From Spirochaetota bacterium (GTDB lineage Bacteria > Spirochaetota > Brachyspiria > Brachyspirales > JACRPF01): a DNA stretch of 64,000 bases. The notes beneath the pieces are model-generated. The model saw only the letters and a list, made by a program, of their open reading frames with translations. It had not been told where the DNA came from and searched no databases. The translations under genes were made by a program, and so were the position numbers. Numbering within the stretch: the stretch's first letter is position 1; each line of letters opens with the position of its first letter. The DNA lies in assembly GCA_016214035.1 (NCBI GenBank), contig JACRPF010000021.1:124001-188000 (forward strand). The letters run 5' to 3'. This document shows positions 1-8,749 of the stretch, one piece after another.

Positions 1-1
1 C

Positions 2-727
2 CAGGGTTTCTGTGAACGCAAGGGCGGCACGGCCATTGCGGCGTTCGAACCGATACGTGTATATGTGTTTTCCGAAATACGTACTGAACTGGAAACCGGT
101 TATACGGAAAGCGGAGACCGCACGCTGCTTCATGATCTCGGGCGTTCACTGTTCGAGCTCGGCGAATATGCAAAAGCCGCCGATACCTTTGAACATATCT
201 GGAAATCCGAACGAAGCAATTCGTATATCCTGGCACTTCTGGCGGAATCGCTCTGGCGCTCCGGCGACGACAAACGTTCGCGTCTGTTCCTGCGGGAGGC
301 GCTTTTTTATGATCCCGCCGCGATTCCGGTCCGCAGTATGACCATGCCGCTTTTTGCATCACTCATGCAGGAAGCGCGGACCAACGGATTTGTGGAAGAG
401 GATGATGCACTCCGCTGGCTCGGAGTTTATTTCGAAGTGTCGCCGGAATGCACCGTAAAACGGGCGCTGAACGACGAGGAAGTGCTTACGATACGGAAAA
501 ACTGCGCGCGGCTTGAATCTGACTTCAAGCGGCTGGAAGCCCGTAAAGAGGCTGAACCGAGACTGCTGCTTGCGTATTTCTGGCTTGCAAGTCACCTCAT
601 CGCTGCCCGCGCGCATGCGGGTGCTGATGAGCAGCGGATTGCCGGTGAACTGACGCTGTTAGTGAACAAAATCGTATTGGTGAATGAACCGCTCTGCAGA
701 CGCTTTACCGCGCTTGTGGCGCAGTGA
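2..727 (+). CDS. Helical-repeat/TPR-type protein, 3' part of a gene entering from the left edge
   Basis: The reading frame is open from base 2 to the TGA at 725-727 with no stop, so the gene almost certainly begins outside the window; the GTG at 65 is an internal codon or a weak start. The visible 241 residues are mostly alpha-helical, with TPR-like pairs (for example GRSLFELGEYAKAADTFEHI, then a second helix pair around LALLAESLWRSGDDKRSRLF). No catalytic motif is seen. The stop overlaps the start region of the next gene (TGATGA), so the two are probably one transcript and translationally coupled. The function is unknown; a scaffold role in a complex with the neighbouring helical protein is only an inference. 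Confidence 0.6.
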   Translation, partial: QGFCERKGGTAIAAFEPIRVYVFSEIRTELETGYTESGDRTLLHDLGRSLFELGEYAKAADTFEHIWKSERSNSYILALLAESLWRSGDDKRSRLFLREALFYDPAAIPVRSMTMPLFASLMQEARTNGFVEEDDALRWLGVYFEVSPECTVKRALNDEEVLTIRKNCARLESDFKRLEARKEAEPRLLLAYFWLASHLIAARAHAGADEQRIAGELTLLVNKIVLVNEPLCRRFTALVAQ

Positions 728-744
728 TGACAACGGAGGACATG

Positions 745-2964
745 ATGGACGAGGACATTAAAAAGATCGACGATGTATTTGTCGAAGAGACATTTACGCG
801 TAAACCGCATATCAATCATACGGTGAAATACTTCGCCGAGCTTGAACCCGTATTCGCGCGTCTGCGTGAAAAAAAGATGATCGGCGAAGCGTATGAAACC
901 GCCATGGCGCATCTGACGCGCAACTCGCAGCACATTGCCGCGGGATATGTGGCCGGGCTCTGCAATTTCGAGCGCGGCGATTATGACGATACGCATCTTG
1001 AACGCCTGCTCTCTATTTTCAAGAACATAAAAAAATGGGCTATCGTTGAATTCCTCGCCCAGAAAGTGCTGGAGTACAAGGAAACGGACTACGCCCTCCG
1101 CGATCTGGCTAAGTATTACGAAGTGATGAACCGCGAGGAACAGGCCGTCGACATACTTGAACGTCTGGTGAAGATAGACACCGACAACTATGAGCTTCCG
1201 GAACGCATCGCCCATATCAAGGAAAAAGAAGAGAACACCGAAAAGGCGGTTGAGTATTACCAGATCGCACTTGAGCGCAACATCGCCAAACGCCGCGATC
1301 GCGTTGTCGAGACGAACGCTAAAAAGATTATGGAGCTGAAACCCGACAGCCTCGATTTTTTCCTGCACATCGAGACATCACTCGCCGAGCTCCTCACGCC
1401 CGACGCCATGATCGACCTATGGAAACCGATGTTCTTTCACTATTTCGAACAGCTGAAAGACACGAAAAAGGGATTAATCGTAATCAAGCACATCCTCGCC
1501 TACGAGCAGTATATCGCCAAAGCGAACCCGAAAAAGGCGAAATTCTTCCGTCACCGCATCGAGGATGTCTATCGTGCGCTGTATCCGAATCACACGGTTT
1601 TCGACGATTTCGCGAAGATAGCGCAGCTTCTGAACGTTGCACGCGAACCGCAGCTGTGCATCGACGCATTTGAAAAACGCATCCAGTACGATGTCGGCAC
1701 CTATGTCTTTCACCGCAATTTCGGCGTCGGCCGCGTAAAGTCGCTGACAACGGAAGACATGGTCATCGACTTTGCCGCAAGCCCCGGTCACCGCATGACT
1801 TTCGAGATGGTACTCAAATCGGTTTCCGTACTCGACGATGGCGATATCAAGGTTTTCAAGGCGTATCGCCTGAAGGAACTCCAGGAGCTCGCGAAGACGT
1901 CTCCGGATAAAGTCATCGAGCTCGTACTCAAGTACACTATCGGCGAGCGCATCTCCTCAAAAGACCTCAAGCATGTGATAAGCCCGGACATCATCCCGGA
2001 GAACAATTACAACAAATGGCTTGACGACGCGAAGAAAGCTATACGTGCGAGTAATGAGATCAAATTCGTCAAAAACACCTTCGTATTCAAGAAGGGCGGC
2101 ATGACGTATGACGAGGAAGTGCTCGACAATTTCGAACGCACAGCGGATTTCGATGCAAAGTTCGATATTTTTCTCAACTACATGAACTATGCAAAGGACA
2201 TCAACTGCACCGAGTCCAGGGAAATGGTTTCGTACTTCGAAACAACCGCCGGCAAGACTCCGGTTTCCTACCGCACGGTGAAAAGCATATTCATCATCAA
2301 CCTGCTGAAGGAAGAATACCGCTTTGTCACCGAGGGTTCCATCGATATCGACAGCGTCATTGAAAAAGTGGATAACTTCGTTGAAGTGTATGAACATCTG
2401 CCCACCGCACTGTTCCGTGAACGCTGGGTAAGCGCCATCATCAAGAAGTTCCCGCGCCGATGGACCGAAATACTGAAATCGCTGCTGTATACGCCGCAGG
2501 TTAAGAATCATCACATCATCACGCGCCGTTTCATCCAGATGGGCAAGATCGAAGTGCTTGAACAGGCTATCGACACCATTATCCTCAAGTATAATGAATA
2601 CACCGAACCGTTCCTTTATTTCGCAGCGAAGCTTCTCCTGAAGGAATTCGAAGCGGACATGGCCGGTTTCTCCGACGGCGAGATAAAATACAACCGTGAG
2701 CTTCTGCTGATAGGTCTCATCAACCTTATCCCGCACCTGAACCGCATGGTGGAGAAAAAAGAGAACACCAACGCACGGAAGATGCTGAAGACGGTGTATG
2801 AACTGGTCTTTGAAAAAGGCAACCTTATCACATTCATCGAGACCGCCGAGAAAGAGAATGTAGCGAAGGTCTTCAAGGAATTCCAGAAACTCATCAATAT
2901 CGAGAATCAGTTCAAAACTCTGATAATCACCGCGGTAACCAAGCGTTTTCCCGACCTTATATAG
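745..2964 (+). CDS. Large helical-repeat protein, like the N-terminal region of spirochaetal GreA-fusion proteins
   Basis: About 739 residues. I prefer ATG 745 because GGAGG at 735-739 sits 5 nt upstream; ATG 727, overlapping the previous stop, is the alternative. The N-terminal 200 residues are TPR-like (LRDLAKYYEVMNREEQAVDI; KAVEYYQIALERN). A compact glycine/beta segment around residues 315-365 (FHRNFGVGRVKSL) looks like the SH3-like module of the long GreA-fusion proteins of spirochaetes. Those proteins end in a GreA/GreB domain. This one stops after NQFKTLIITAVTKRFPDLI without any GreA motif, and none is visible downstream. A transcription-associated role is therefore a guess. No signal peptide or membrane segment is seen, so it should be cytoplasmic. 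Confidence 0.6.
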   Translation: MDEDIKKIDDVFVEETFTRKPHINHTVKYFAELEPVFARLREKKMIGEAYETAMAHLTRNSQHIAAGYVAGLCNFERGDYDDTHLERLLSIFKNIKKWAIVEFLAQKVLEYKETDYALRDLAKYYEVMNREEQAVDILERLVKIDTDNYELPERIAHIKEKEENTEKAVEYYQIALERNIAKRRDRVVETNAKKIMELKPDSLDFFLHIETSLAELLTPDAMIDLWKPMFFHYFEQLKDTKKGLIVIKHILAYEQYIAKANPKKAKFFRHRIEDVYRALYPNHTVFDDFAKIAQLLNVAREPQLCIDAFEKRIQYDVGTYVFHRNFGVGRVKSLTTEDMVIDFAASPGHRMTFEMVLKSVSVLDDGDIKVFKAYRLKELQELAKTSPDKVIELVLKYTIGERISSKDLKHVISPDIIPENNYNKWLDDAKKAIRASNEIKFVKNTFVFKKGGMTYDEEVLDNFERTADFDAKFDIFLNYMNYAKDINCTESREMVSYFETTAGKTPVSYRTVKSIFIINLLKEEYRFVTEGSIDIDSVIEKVDNFVEVYEHLPTALFRERWVSAIIKKFPRRWTEILKSLLYTPQVKNHHIITRRFIQMGKIEVLEQAIDTIILKYNEYTEPFLYFAAKLLLKEFEADMAGFSDGEIKYNRELLLIGLINLIPHLNRMVEKKENTNARKMLKTVYELVFEKGNLITFIETAEKENVAKVFKEFQKLINIENQFKTLIITAVTKRFPDLI

Positions 2965-2989
2965 ATTATTGGAGATTGAAAAAAAGTAA

Positions 2990-3171
2990 GCGCGGTAGTT
3001 TGCTCGGGGCGGGAAGTCTTTCTCGAGAACGGAGCGAAACTCGCGTATTGTTTTTATTTCATGATCCAGATTGTGATCGCTATTGTATGTCTGCTACCCG
3101 TTATTGTAGCTTTTACTCAAACAGTCGCTCCGGATTCTCGAAAGACTTCCCGCCCCTTCGCATATCACGCG
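2990..3171. repeat. Covarying inverted-repeat element, copy A
   Basis: Two 32-nt arms (3006-3037 and 3125-3156) enclose an 87-nt loop. The arms pair except for an internal loop where both strands carry TTCTCGA. A further outer stem pairs CGCG 2991-2994 with CGCG 3168-3171. Copy B at 47157-47334 has the same architecture (32-nt arms, 86-nt loop, outer CGCGCG stem) and the same conserved islands: GTCTTTCTCGA in the 5' arm, AACTCGC just after it, CTCAAACAG just before the 3' arm and TTCTCGA in it. The outer arm segment (GGGGCGGGAAG here, GGGAAGAAAAG in B) and the inner arm segment differ between copies but stay paired. It could be a structured RNA, a cruciform or a small non-autonomous mobile repeat. 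Confidence 0.7.
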
Positions 3172-3198
3172 TATGGGCAAATGATGAGTATGGGTCAT

Positions 3199-3238
3199 GT
3201 GTGACAGTCATGCATGGATGCTGTATGCAATGTCACAC
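3199..3238. repeat. Hairpin with TGGA loop
   Basis: GTGTGACA (3199-3206) pairs with TGTCACAC (3231-3238). Inside it, GCATGGATGC forms a mini-hairpin with a TGGA tetraloop. The same GCA-TGGA-TGC hairpin recurs at 11987-11998 and 13648-13663. It is followed at about 3239-3274 by another short palindrome containing GAGCGCAGTCGAAG, a motif I recall as a common intergenic repeat in many phyla. Confidence 0.5.
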
Positions 3239-3281
3239 CGGTCACAGAGCGCAGTCGAAGTGACCGACCGGATACCTACAT

Positions 3282-3322
3282 AAAAAAAAAGAGCCGAACC
3301 CGGTTACCCGGATTCGGCTCTT
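3282..3322 (-). terminator. Intrinsic terminator of the FecR lipoprotein gene
   Basis: On the minus strand, AGAGCCGAA-CCGGG and its complement form a strong stem around 3290-3322, followed by a run of nine U (A-run 3282-3290 on the plus strand). It lies 30 nt beyond the stop codon of the leftward gene. Confidence 0.85.
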
Positions 3323-3351
3323 CATGTATCACGTCTTCCGTGACGGCGCTG

Positions 3352-5133
3352 CTACCAGTCGTCGTCCGTCTTCTTCTTGGCCGCAGGTGCGGTAGTCTTG
3401 TTGGTAGTAGCCGTCGTGGTGGTCGTCGTAGTCGTAGCCGGCTTAGTGGTCGTAGTGGTAGTCGTCGTCGCAGCGGCTTTTGCCTTTGCTTCAGCGTCAG
3501 CCTTCGCCTTTTCAGCAGCCACTTTCGCTTTCTCGGCAGCAGCCTTATCTGACTCCGCTTTTGCTTTTGCGGCTTTCGCGTCCGCAGCTTCCTTGTCGGA
3601 TGCCGCTTTGGCTGCTTCAGCCTTCGCACGTGCATCCGCATCCGCTTTCGACTTCGCTTCAGCAGCAGCCTTTGCAGCTTCAGCGGCAGCGGCAGCGGCT
3701 TTCGCATCGGCAGCGGCTTTTTCAGCTTCTTCTTTCTCAAAACGCATCGTGATACGCTCTATCTTGTCATTCATCGCGTCTTTGCTTTCGAACTTATCGA
3801 CACCGTTTATGTCAAGAAGCTGTTTCGCAACATCGATTGAGGCTTTCGTGAAGGGCGTAGCGGCAGGAGCAGCATTGGATGCCGCAGCCGCGCCGTCCTG
3901 AAGATCCGCAACAGTTACGCCGCCGGCATCGTTCGTGAAGTTCACGCTTCCGCGGAGAACCGAGACTTTCGTGCCGGTACCGTCGTCGTTTACCACGAAT
4001 GCAGTGCCCGTAACCGCGATGAGCGCGGCCGAGCCCTGTACCGAGAACTGCGCATTCTTGTCAAGTTTCGGAACAGCGAAAAGCGCCGTTCCTTTGGTTA
4101 TCTGGAGCACAGCCTTTTTCTTGGCCAGGCTCAGTTCGATGACTTTCACCGTGCTGCCGGATTTCAGCTGCATGACGCCGATGGTCTTCATATCAACAGT
4201 GATGTCGCCGTCAGCTTCCGTGGCGATATCGTCACCGGTTACAATGAACGATCCCACTTTGGCTTTCCGGTCAACGCCTTTGGCGGTAACCGCAACCGTG
4301 CCTTTCATATCGGCAATGGACGCCTTGGCAACCGGAGCTGCCGCAGATGCCGAGCCGCCGCCGGCGTATGATGCGCCGCCGTAGCTGAACGGTATTCCGC
4401 GAAGGAGATAATTCACCGCGTCTTTTGCGCGTACATACTGGCTCGTCGGGATCCAGTATACATGGATATCGGGATATCCGCCGCCTTCGACTTTGGCGAG
4501 CAGTTCCTGATATTCCGAAGTCTGACCGAGCTGCTTCTTGATGAGGCCTTTGTACATAACCGCATCGTTCGCAAAACGCGTCTTCGGATAATTATCGATA
4601 ACGTTATCAAGCGCCGCAACGCCTTTTTTCAGGTTGTCGGCATCGCTGAAGAAGTTATAGTAGGTCATGCCGAGCCAGAGCTGCGACAATGCCTTGATCT
4701 TCTCTTTACCGGTTATCTCGCCGGCCTTTTCGAACGACTGTATCGCCGTTTCGCGGTAAGTCTTGTTGCGAACCGCGGAGAGGAAATACGTGACGCCTTT
4801 GAAGTGATACAGCTCGCCTTTGTCGGCGTCGGCTGTCTCGATGTTGAGCCTGTCGAAGAAAGCGCGAGCCTCAACAAGATTGCCGCCTCTGAGTATCATG
4901 CGAATATCATTCACCGGTCCCGTGAGCGTCGGCACGTCTTTTGACGGCTCATAACCCTTGTCGGCCTGAATGCCTTTGCCGTCTTTACCTTTACCGTCCT
5001 TGCCCTTCTCGTTCATGACATTGAAGTCTTTTGTGAACTCATCCTCTTCGGCATGTTTGGGCTTGCAGGATACAACGACGAGCATCGTTGCAGCCAGAAG
5101 CGCCAGCAGCGAAAGAACTTTTCTCATTCCCAT
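3352..5133 (-). CDS. FecR-domain lipoprotein with C-terminal Ala/Lys/Glu coiled coil (paralog 1)
   Basis: 593 residues. Start ATG 5133 is chosen for GGAGG 5 nt upstream. A lipoprotein signal peptide ends at VVVSC (Cys23). Next come a TPR-like helical region (about 70-225) and a FecR-type beta domain (about 275-395, DMKGTVAVTAKG ... GTAFVVNDDGTGTKVSVLRG). A long Ala/Lys/Glu/Asp-rich helix (about 450-555, AEAAKAAAEAKSKADADARA type) follows, then two poly-Thr stretches and a charged tail ending TDDDW. FecR domains are known from iron-signalling anti-sigma regulators, but here there is no sigma factor or TonB receptor. The layout instead suggests an envelope protein with a surface or peptidoglycan-spanning stalk. 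It is a tandem paralog of the gene at 5242-7119. It has its own promoter (5175-5203) and terminator (3282-3322). Confidence 0.85.
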   Translation of the reverse strand: MGMRKVLSLLALLAATMLVVVSCKPKHAEEDEFTKDFNVMNEKGKDGKGKDGKGIQADKGYEPSKDVPTLTGPVNDIRMILRGGNLVEARAFFDRLNIETADADKGELYHFKGVTYFLSAVRNKTYRETAIQSFEKAGEITGKEKIKALSQLWLGMTYYNFFSDADNLKKGVAALDNVIDNYPKTRFANDAVMYKGLIKKQLGQTSEYQELLAKVEGGGYPDIHVYWIPTSQYVRAKDAVNYLLRGIPFSYGGASYAGGGSASAAAPVAKASIADMKGTVAVTAKGVDRKAKVGSFIVTGDDIATEADGDITVDMKTIGVMQLKSGSTVKVIELSLAKKKAVLQITKGTALFAVPKLDKNAQFSVQGSAALIAVTGTAFVVNDDGTGTKVSVLRGSVNFTNDAGGVTVADLQDGAAAASNAAPAATPFTKASIDVAKQLLDINGVDKFESKDAMNDKIERITMRFEKEEAEKAAADAKAAAAAAEAAKAAAEAKSKADADARAKAEAAKAASDKEAADAKAAKAKAESDKAAAEKAKVAAEKAKADAEAKAKAAATTTTTTTTKPATTTTTTTTATTNKTTAPAAKKKTDDDW

Positions 5134-5174
5134 GGAATCCTCCGGTGTGATATTGTAAATTTCAAGTCAGCTCT

Positions 5175-5203
5175 ATTATCGGACAATATGTCCAAAAAAT
5201 CAA
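5175..5203 (-). promoter_or_regulatory. Promoter of FecR lipoprotein gene, with palindromic spacer
   Basis: Minus strand TTGATT (5198-5203), 17 nt, GATAAT (5175-5180). The spacer contains the palindrome GGACA-TAT-TGTCC (5181-5193), placed as an operator would be. The paralog upstream also has a GATAATAG sequence (7154-7159). Confidence 0.6.
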
Positions 5204-5241
5204 GTCTAAAATCCTGTTTTTATTCATTGCGTGCATACCGC

Positions 5242-7119
5242 CTACCAGTCCCAGTCATCCTTCTTCGCGGGCGTTTTTGTGGCAGTTCCGCCGGTCGCCG
5301 CCTTATTCGTAGAGGCTGTAGTGGTGGTAGTCGTTGTCGTCGCAGCGGCTTTTGCTTTTGCGTCAGCGTCGGCTTTTGCCTTCTCTGCGTCAGCTTTTGC
5401 CTTTTCTGCTGCTGCTTTTGCCTTATCGGCGGCAGCCTTGTCCGCTTCAGCTCTCGCGCGGGCTTCCGCTTCGGCTTTCGCTTTCGCTTCCGCAGCAATG
5501 CGCAGATCCGCTTCCGATTTTGCTTTCGCTTCAGCCTTCGCACGGGCGTCAGCCTCTGCGCGGGCGTTCGCTTCAGCCTTGGCACGGGCATCAGCCTCTA
5601 CCTTCACCCTCGCCTCTGCGTTCGCACGTGCGTCAGCTTCGACTTTTACTTTCGCCTCAGCATCAACTTTGGCGCGTTCGGCGGCTTCGGCTTTTACCGT
5701 CGCCGCTTCAATTGCCGCCTTAGAGCCGGCGCGTTCGAGCTTATCATTCAACGCCTCGATGTTCTCATAGTTGGCGATATCCTTATAGGCAAGCAGTTTC
5801 TTCATCGCATCGACGTTCGACGGCTTGATAGTTGCGACAACGGGCGCCGTGTTCGGAGCACCGACATTCGCCTCTTCAAGCGCACCAACGCTCGCCGCAC
5901 CGGCGGCATTCGCCACACGGACAACACCGCGCAATACCGAGACGTTCACCGAGCTGCCGTTACCCGAGACCATGAACGTGGTCCCCTGAACGGTGAGGAA
6001 ACTCGCCGGAGTGCGGACGGTGAAATAGCCGGTCTTCGGAAGCTTGGTGATGGCGAACTTCACGTCGCCGCGGATATATTCGACGGCCGCCTTGTAACCT
6101 TTCGGATTCATCTCGGAAACACGCATCGCGGAATTCGCGCCGAGCATGATGATACCGGCGGGCTTCATGGAGATGGTAACTTCGCCGTTCGTTCCCGTGG
6201 ATATCTCATCACCCACGCCGATGCGGGCGCCGACAACCGCGGTACGTTCAACGCTCCGGGAGGTCAGCATCACACCGCCGACCATATCGGCAATTACAGC
6301 CGATCCGCCGGACGCTGCAGCCTTGGACTTCGACGAAGACGAACCCGACGACGTCGCATAATGGAACGACGTACCGTGGAGGTAATAGTTCACCGCATCA
6401 CGGGTGCGGGCATAACGCTTCGACGGTATCCAGTACACATAACCGTCGGCGTATTCATTGTTCTCAAGTGAACGCAGCAGGTCTTTTGACGTCGAAGAAT
6501 CGCCGAGCCGCCGTTTGATGAGCGCCTTATAGAGAATGGCGTCGTTGTGATACGGCGTGCTTGAATATTCATCGATGACCCTGTCAAGAGCGGTGAGGCC
6601 CTTCGTGAGGTTCTCAGAACCTTCATAATATTTATAATAGGTCATGCCGAGCCACAAAAGCGATAGCGCGCGCACACGGCTTTTCGATGTCGTTTCAACG
6701 GCATCAGAGAAAGCCGATACGGCCATATCCCGATACGAGCGGTCTTTTTCCGCCGAAAGGAAATATGTCACACCCTTGAAGTGGAGCAGGTCGGCCGAAT
6801 CCGCACCGTCTTGTTCGGTAGATGTGCGGTCGAAAAATCGCCGCGCTTCAGACAGACTTCCCCGTCTGAGTATCATGCGTATCTCGTTTACACGCCCCGT
6901 CCGCGCAAGACCGTCATCGCTGACGTCGGCGGTACCCACGGAACGCTCTTCTTTCGCCATTGGCGGCAGCGCCCGCTCATTATGCACGGTAAAATTCGTC
7001 GTGTCATCGCGATCGCGGTCGCGAAAACCCTGGAAATTGATGGGCGGCGGTACACATCCTGTAACTGCAAGGATGACCGCAACCGCAATCGAAACCGGGA
7101 AAAGATTTTTTGTCTTCAT
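5242..7119 (-). CDS. FecR-domain lipoprotein with C-terminal coiled coil (paralog 2)
   Basis: 625 residues with the same plan as the gene at 3352-5133: lipobox TGC (Cys22), helical/TPR-like region, FecR-type domain ([20 protein letters not shown] ... [20 protein letters not shown]), then a longer Ala/Glu/Lys/Arg helix (about 470-585) built from short repeats such as ADARAKAEA, a run of eight Thr, and the tail AKKDDWDW. The end resembles TDDDW of its partner, so the acidic-Trp terminus may matter for sorting or interaction. The start ATG 7119 has GAAGG upstream. The two genes are 108 bp apart in the same direction and each appears to have its own promoter, so they are co-located rather than strictly one operon. 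Antisense frames here are long only because of the Ala-rich codons. Confidence 0.85.
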   Translation of the reverse strand: MKTKNLFPVSIAVAVILAVTGCVPPPINFQGFRDRDRDDTTNFTVHNERALPPMAKEERSVGTADVSDDGLARTGRVNEIRMILRRGSLSEARRFFDRTSTEQDGADSADLLHFKGVTYFLSAEKDRSYRDMAVSAFSDAVETTSKSRVRALSLLWLGMTYYKYYEGSENLTKGLTALDRVIDEYSSTPYHNDAILYKALIKRRLGDSSTSKDLLRSLENNEYADGYVYWIPSKRYARTRDAVNYYLHGTSFHYATSSGSSSSKSKAAASGGSAVIADMVGGVMLTSRSVERTAVVGARIGVGDEISTGTNGEVTISMKPAGIIMLGANSAMRVSEMNPKGYKAAVEYIRGDVKFAITKLPKTGYFTVRTPASFLTVQGTTFMVSGNGSSVNVSVLRGVVRVANAAGAASVGALEEANVGAPNTAPVVATIKPSNVDAMKKLLAYKDIANYENIEALNDKLERAGSKAAIEAATVKAEAAERAKVDAEAKVKVEADARANAEARVKVEADARAKAEANARAEADARAKAEAKAKSEADLRIAAEAKAKAEAEARARAEADKAAADKAKAAAEKAKADAEKAKADADAKAKAAATTTTTTTTASTNKAATGGTATKTPAKKDDWDW

Positions 7120-7438
7120 AAGCTACCTTCGCCGATGATAATAGTACACTGCTATTATCGGTCGAATCCTGAAGAGCAATATCACTTTTTTCGGGTTATG
7201 TTAAGCTGGGAAAAAGCCCCGTGTTATGCCAATTTATATCAAAATCAGCCTTCTATGAGTAAGCATTTCATCTCATTTATTGTCGCTCTCGCGTGGTCGC
7301 CGCGTACGGCTCCGCAACGGCATCCGGCATCGCTGGCGCTAGCGTAGCACGGGGGTATTTCAATATTTCGCACATCGTGTGCGTATTTAAATTTGAATAA
7401 CTGTTCTGGAAAAATAGAGAGCTTGAGATAGTCCCGTG
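7120..7438. other. Intergenic region between ftsA and the FecR genes
   Basis: About 320 bp. It contains the GATAATAG -10-like sequence of the FecR paralog (7154-7159), an AT-rich leader, and a GC-rich patch at about 7270-7350 with REP-like words (CGCTCTCGCG, CGGCATCCGGCATCG). TAGCACGGG (7345-7353) is complementary to CCCGTGCTA (7433-7441) at the ftsA stop. No gene is seen. Confidence 0.6.
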
Positions 7439-8692
7439 CTATGAAAAAAACTCTTTAAACCAGTCCCCTATCTTTCTGCCGAAGCCAGAATCGCTCTTTG
7501 CCGAGGCGCGTTCACGGCGCTGCGACGGCGCTTTCGGGACAACCTCTTCTTCAAGCCGTTTGATGACAAGACCCACGGCGACGGCGAAACCTGCGTTCTG
7601 CGTGACATCGAGCATACCGGTAAAGCCTTTCGGATGGCCTACGCGCACCGGCATGGTACCGAGCACCGCTTCCGCCATATCGCTGATGCCGTTCAGCTGC
7701 GCCAATCCGCCGGTAACAACGGCGCCCGCACCCAACAATTCACGGCATTCCGCCTTGTCAATCTCTTTCTGCACCAGACGGAATATCTCTTCCAGACGCG
7801 GCGCTATTATCTCGGCCAGTGCCCGCTTGGGTACCGTACGCGGAGGCCGGTCGCCGAGTGAAGGGATTTCTATTATATCGGTGTCGGCTGCAAGTTCCGG
7901 CATTGCCGTGCCGTAACGCACTTTCACGTCCTCGGCGGCTATATGCGGCAGGCGAAGCCCCATGGCGATATCGTTCGTCACGTGCATGCCGCCCACGGGA
8001 ATGACGGCAGTATGCCAGACGGCACCTTCGACGAAAAGCATCACTGTCGTTGTGGAACCGCCGATATCGATGAGCGCGGCACCGAGTTCTTTTTCATCAC
8101 CGGCAAGCACGGCTGCAGCGGCCGCATACGGAGCCGCGATGATATCTTCTATAAAGAAACCCGCTTTCTCGACCGCTTTCATGAGATTGTCGCCGGCTGT
8201 CTTGAGCCCGGTGATGAGATGCGCTTCCGCTTCAAGTCTTGTACCCGTCATGCCGACGGGATTCTTCACTTCGTCCTGGTCATCAACGGAATATTCCTGC
8301 GGCACAAGATGGATAATCTCACGTTCCGCGGGAAGCCGCACCGAACGCGCCGACTCCATTACCCGCTCAACTTCAGTCTCTGTTATTTCGCGGTTGCGCG
8401 ATGTGACGCCGATAACACCCTTTGAGTTGATGCCCAGAAGATGGTCACCGCCGATTGAGGCGATAACGCCTCCGGCCTCGGTGCCGGCCATGATCTCGGC
8501 TTTCTCTATCGATGCCGCTATGGCCTGCGATGCCGCGTCTATATTGACCACAACACCTTTACGTACGCCTTTCGATTCAACGCACCCGGTGCCGAGCACG
8601 TTCACCTCGCCTTCGGCGGTGAGTTCAGCGATGATGGTCTTCACCGAAAAGGAACCGACATCGAGACCTGTTATGATTCCGCTTTTTGCCAC
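7439..8692 (-). CDS. ftsA: Cell division protein FtsA
   Basis: 417 residues, the usual FtsA length. It is an actin-fold ATPase that tethers FtsZ to the membrane and recruits division proteins. Visible signatures: phosphate-1 loop GLDVGSFSVKTII near the N-terminus, SHS2/1C-type insertion (EREIIHLVPQEYSVDDQ), phosphate-2 loop ALIDIGGSTTTVMLF, adenosine motif VVTGGLAQL, and a C-terminal amphipathic helix IGDWFKEFFS, the membrane-targeting tail. The start is GTG 8692 with AAGG upstream. No ftsZ or ftsQ lies beside it in this window, which is less common; the SGNH hydrolase gene follows upstream in the same direction but behind a separate promoter. Confidence 0.93.
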   Translation of the reverse strand: MAKSGIITGLDVGSFSVKTIIAELTAEGEVNVLGTGCVESKGVRKGVVVNIDAASQAIAASIEKAEIMAGTEAGGVIASIGGDHLLGINSKGVIGVTSRNREITETEVERVMESARSVRLPAEREIIHLVPQEYSVDDQDEVKNPVGMTGTRLEAEAHLITGLKTAGDNLMKAVEKAGFFIEDIIAAPYAAAAAVLAGDEKELGAALIDIGGSTTTVMLFVEGAVWHTAVIPVGGMHVTNDIAMGLRLPHIAAEDVKVRYGTAMPELAADTDIIEIPSLGDRPPRTVPKRALAEIIAPRLEEIFRLVQKEIDKAECRELLGAGAVVTGGLAQLNGISDMAEAVLGTMPVRVGHPKGFTGMLDVTQNAGFAVAVGLVIKRLEEEVVPKAPSQRRERASAKSDSGFGRKIGDWFKEFFS

Positions 8693-8719
8693 GTGCTAAC
8701 CTTGCCTAAGAATAACGAG

Positions 8720-8747
8720 ATTATACGGCAACAGGCTTAAATTTCAA
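8720..8747 (-). promoter_or_regulatory. Promoter of ftsA
   Basis: Minus strand TTGAAA (8742-8747), 16 nt spacer, TATAAT (8720-8725), predicted start about 20 nt before the GTG. Confidence 0.7.
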
Positions 8748-8749
8748 TA

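Larger units (their letters stand above)
2965..3351. other. Gene-free convergent intergenic region packed with hairpins
   Basis: About 390 bp between two convergent genes. It holds, left to right, the ~180-nt covarying inverted-repeat element (2990-3171), a stem GTGTGACA/TGTCACAC (3199-3206, 3231-3238) enclosing GCATGGATGC, a small palindrome of the GAGCGCAGTCGAAG type (about 3239-3274), and the terminator of the leftward lipoprotein gene. No reading frame here looks coding. Confidence 0.8.

Noticed and set aside
3377-6471. Long plus-strand frames rich in Ala, Cys, Phe and Val opposite the two FecR genes
   Set aside because: They mirror the Ala/Lys-rich coiled-coil codons on the other strand. 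They have no ribosome sites, and the minus-strand genes have clear lipoprotein signals and FecR domains.
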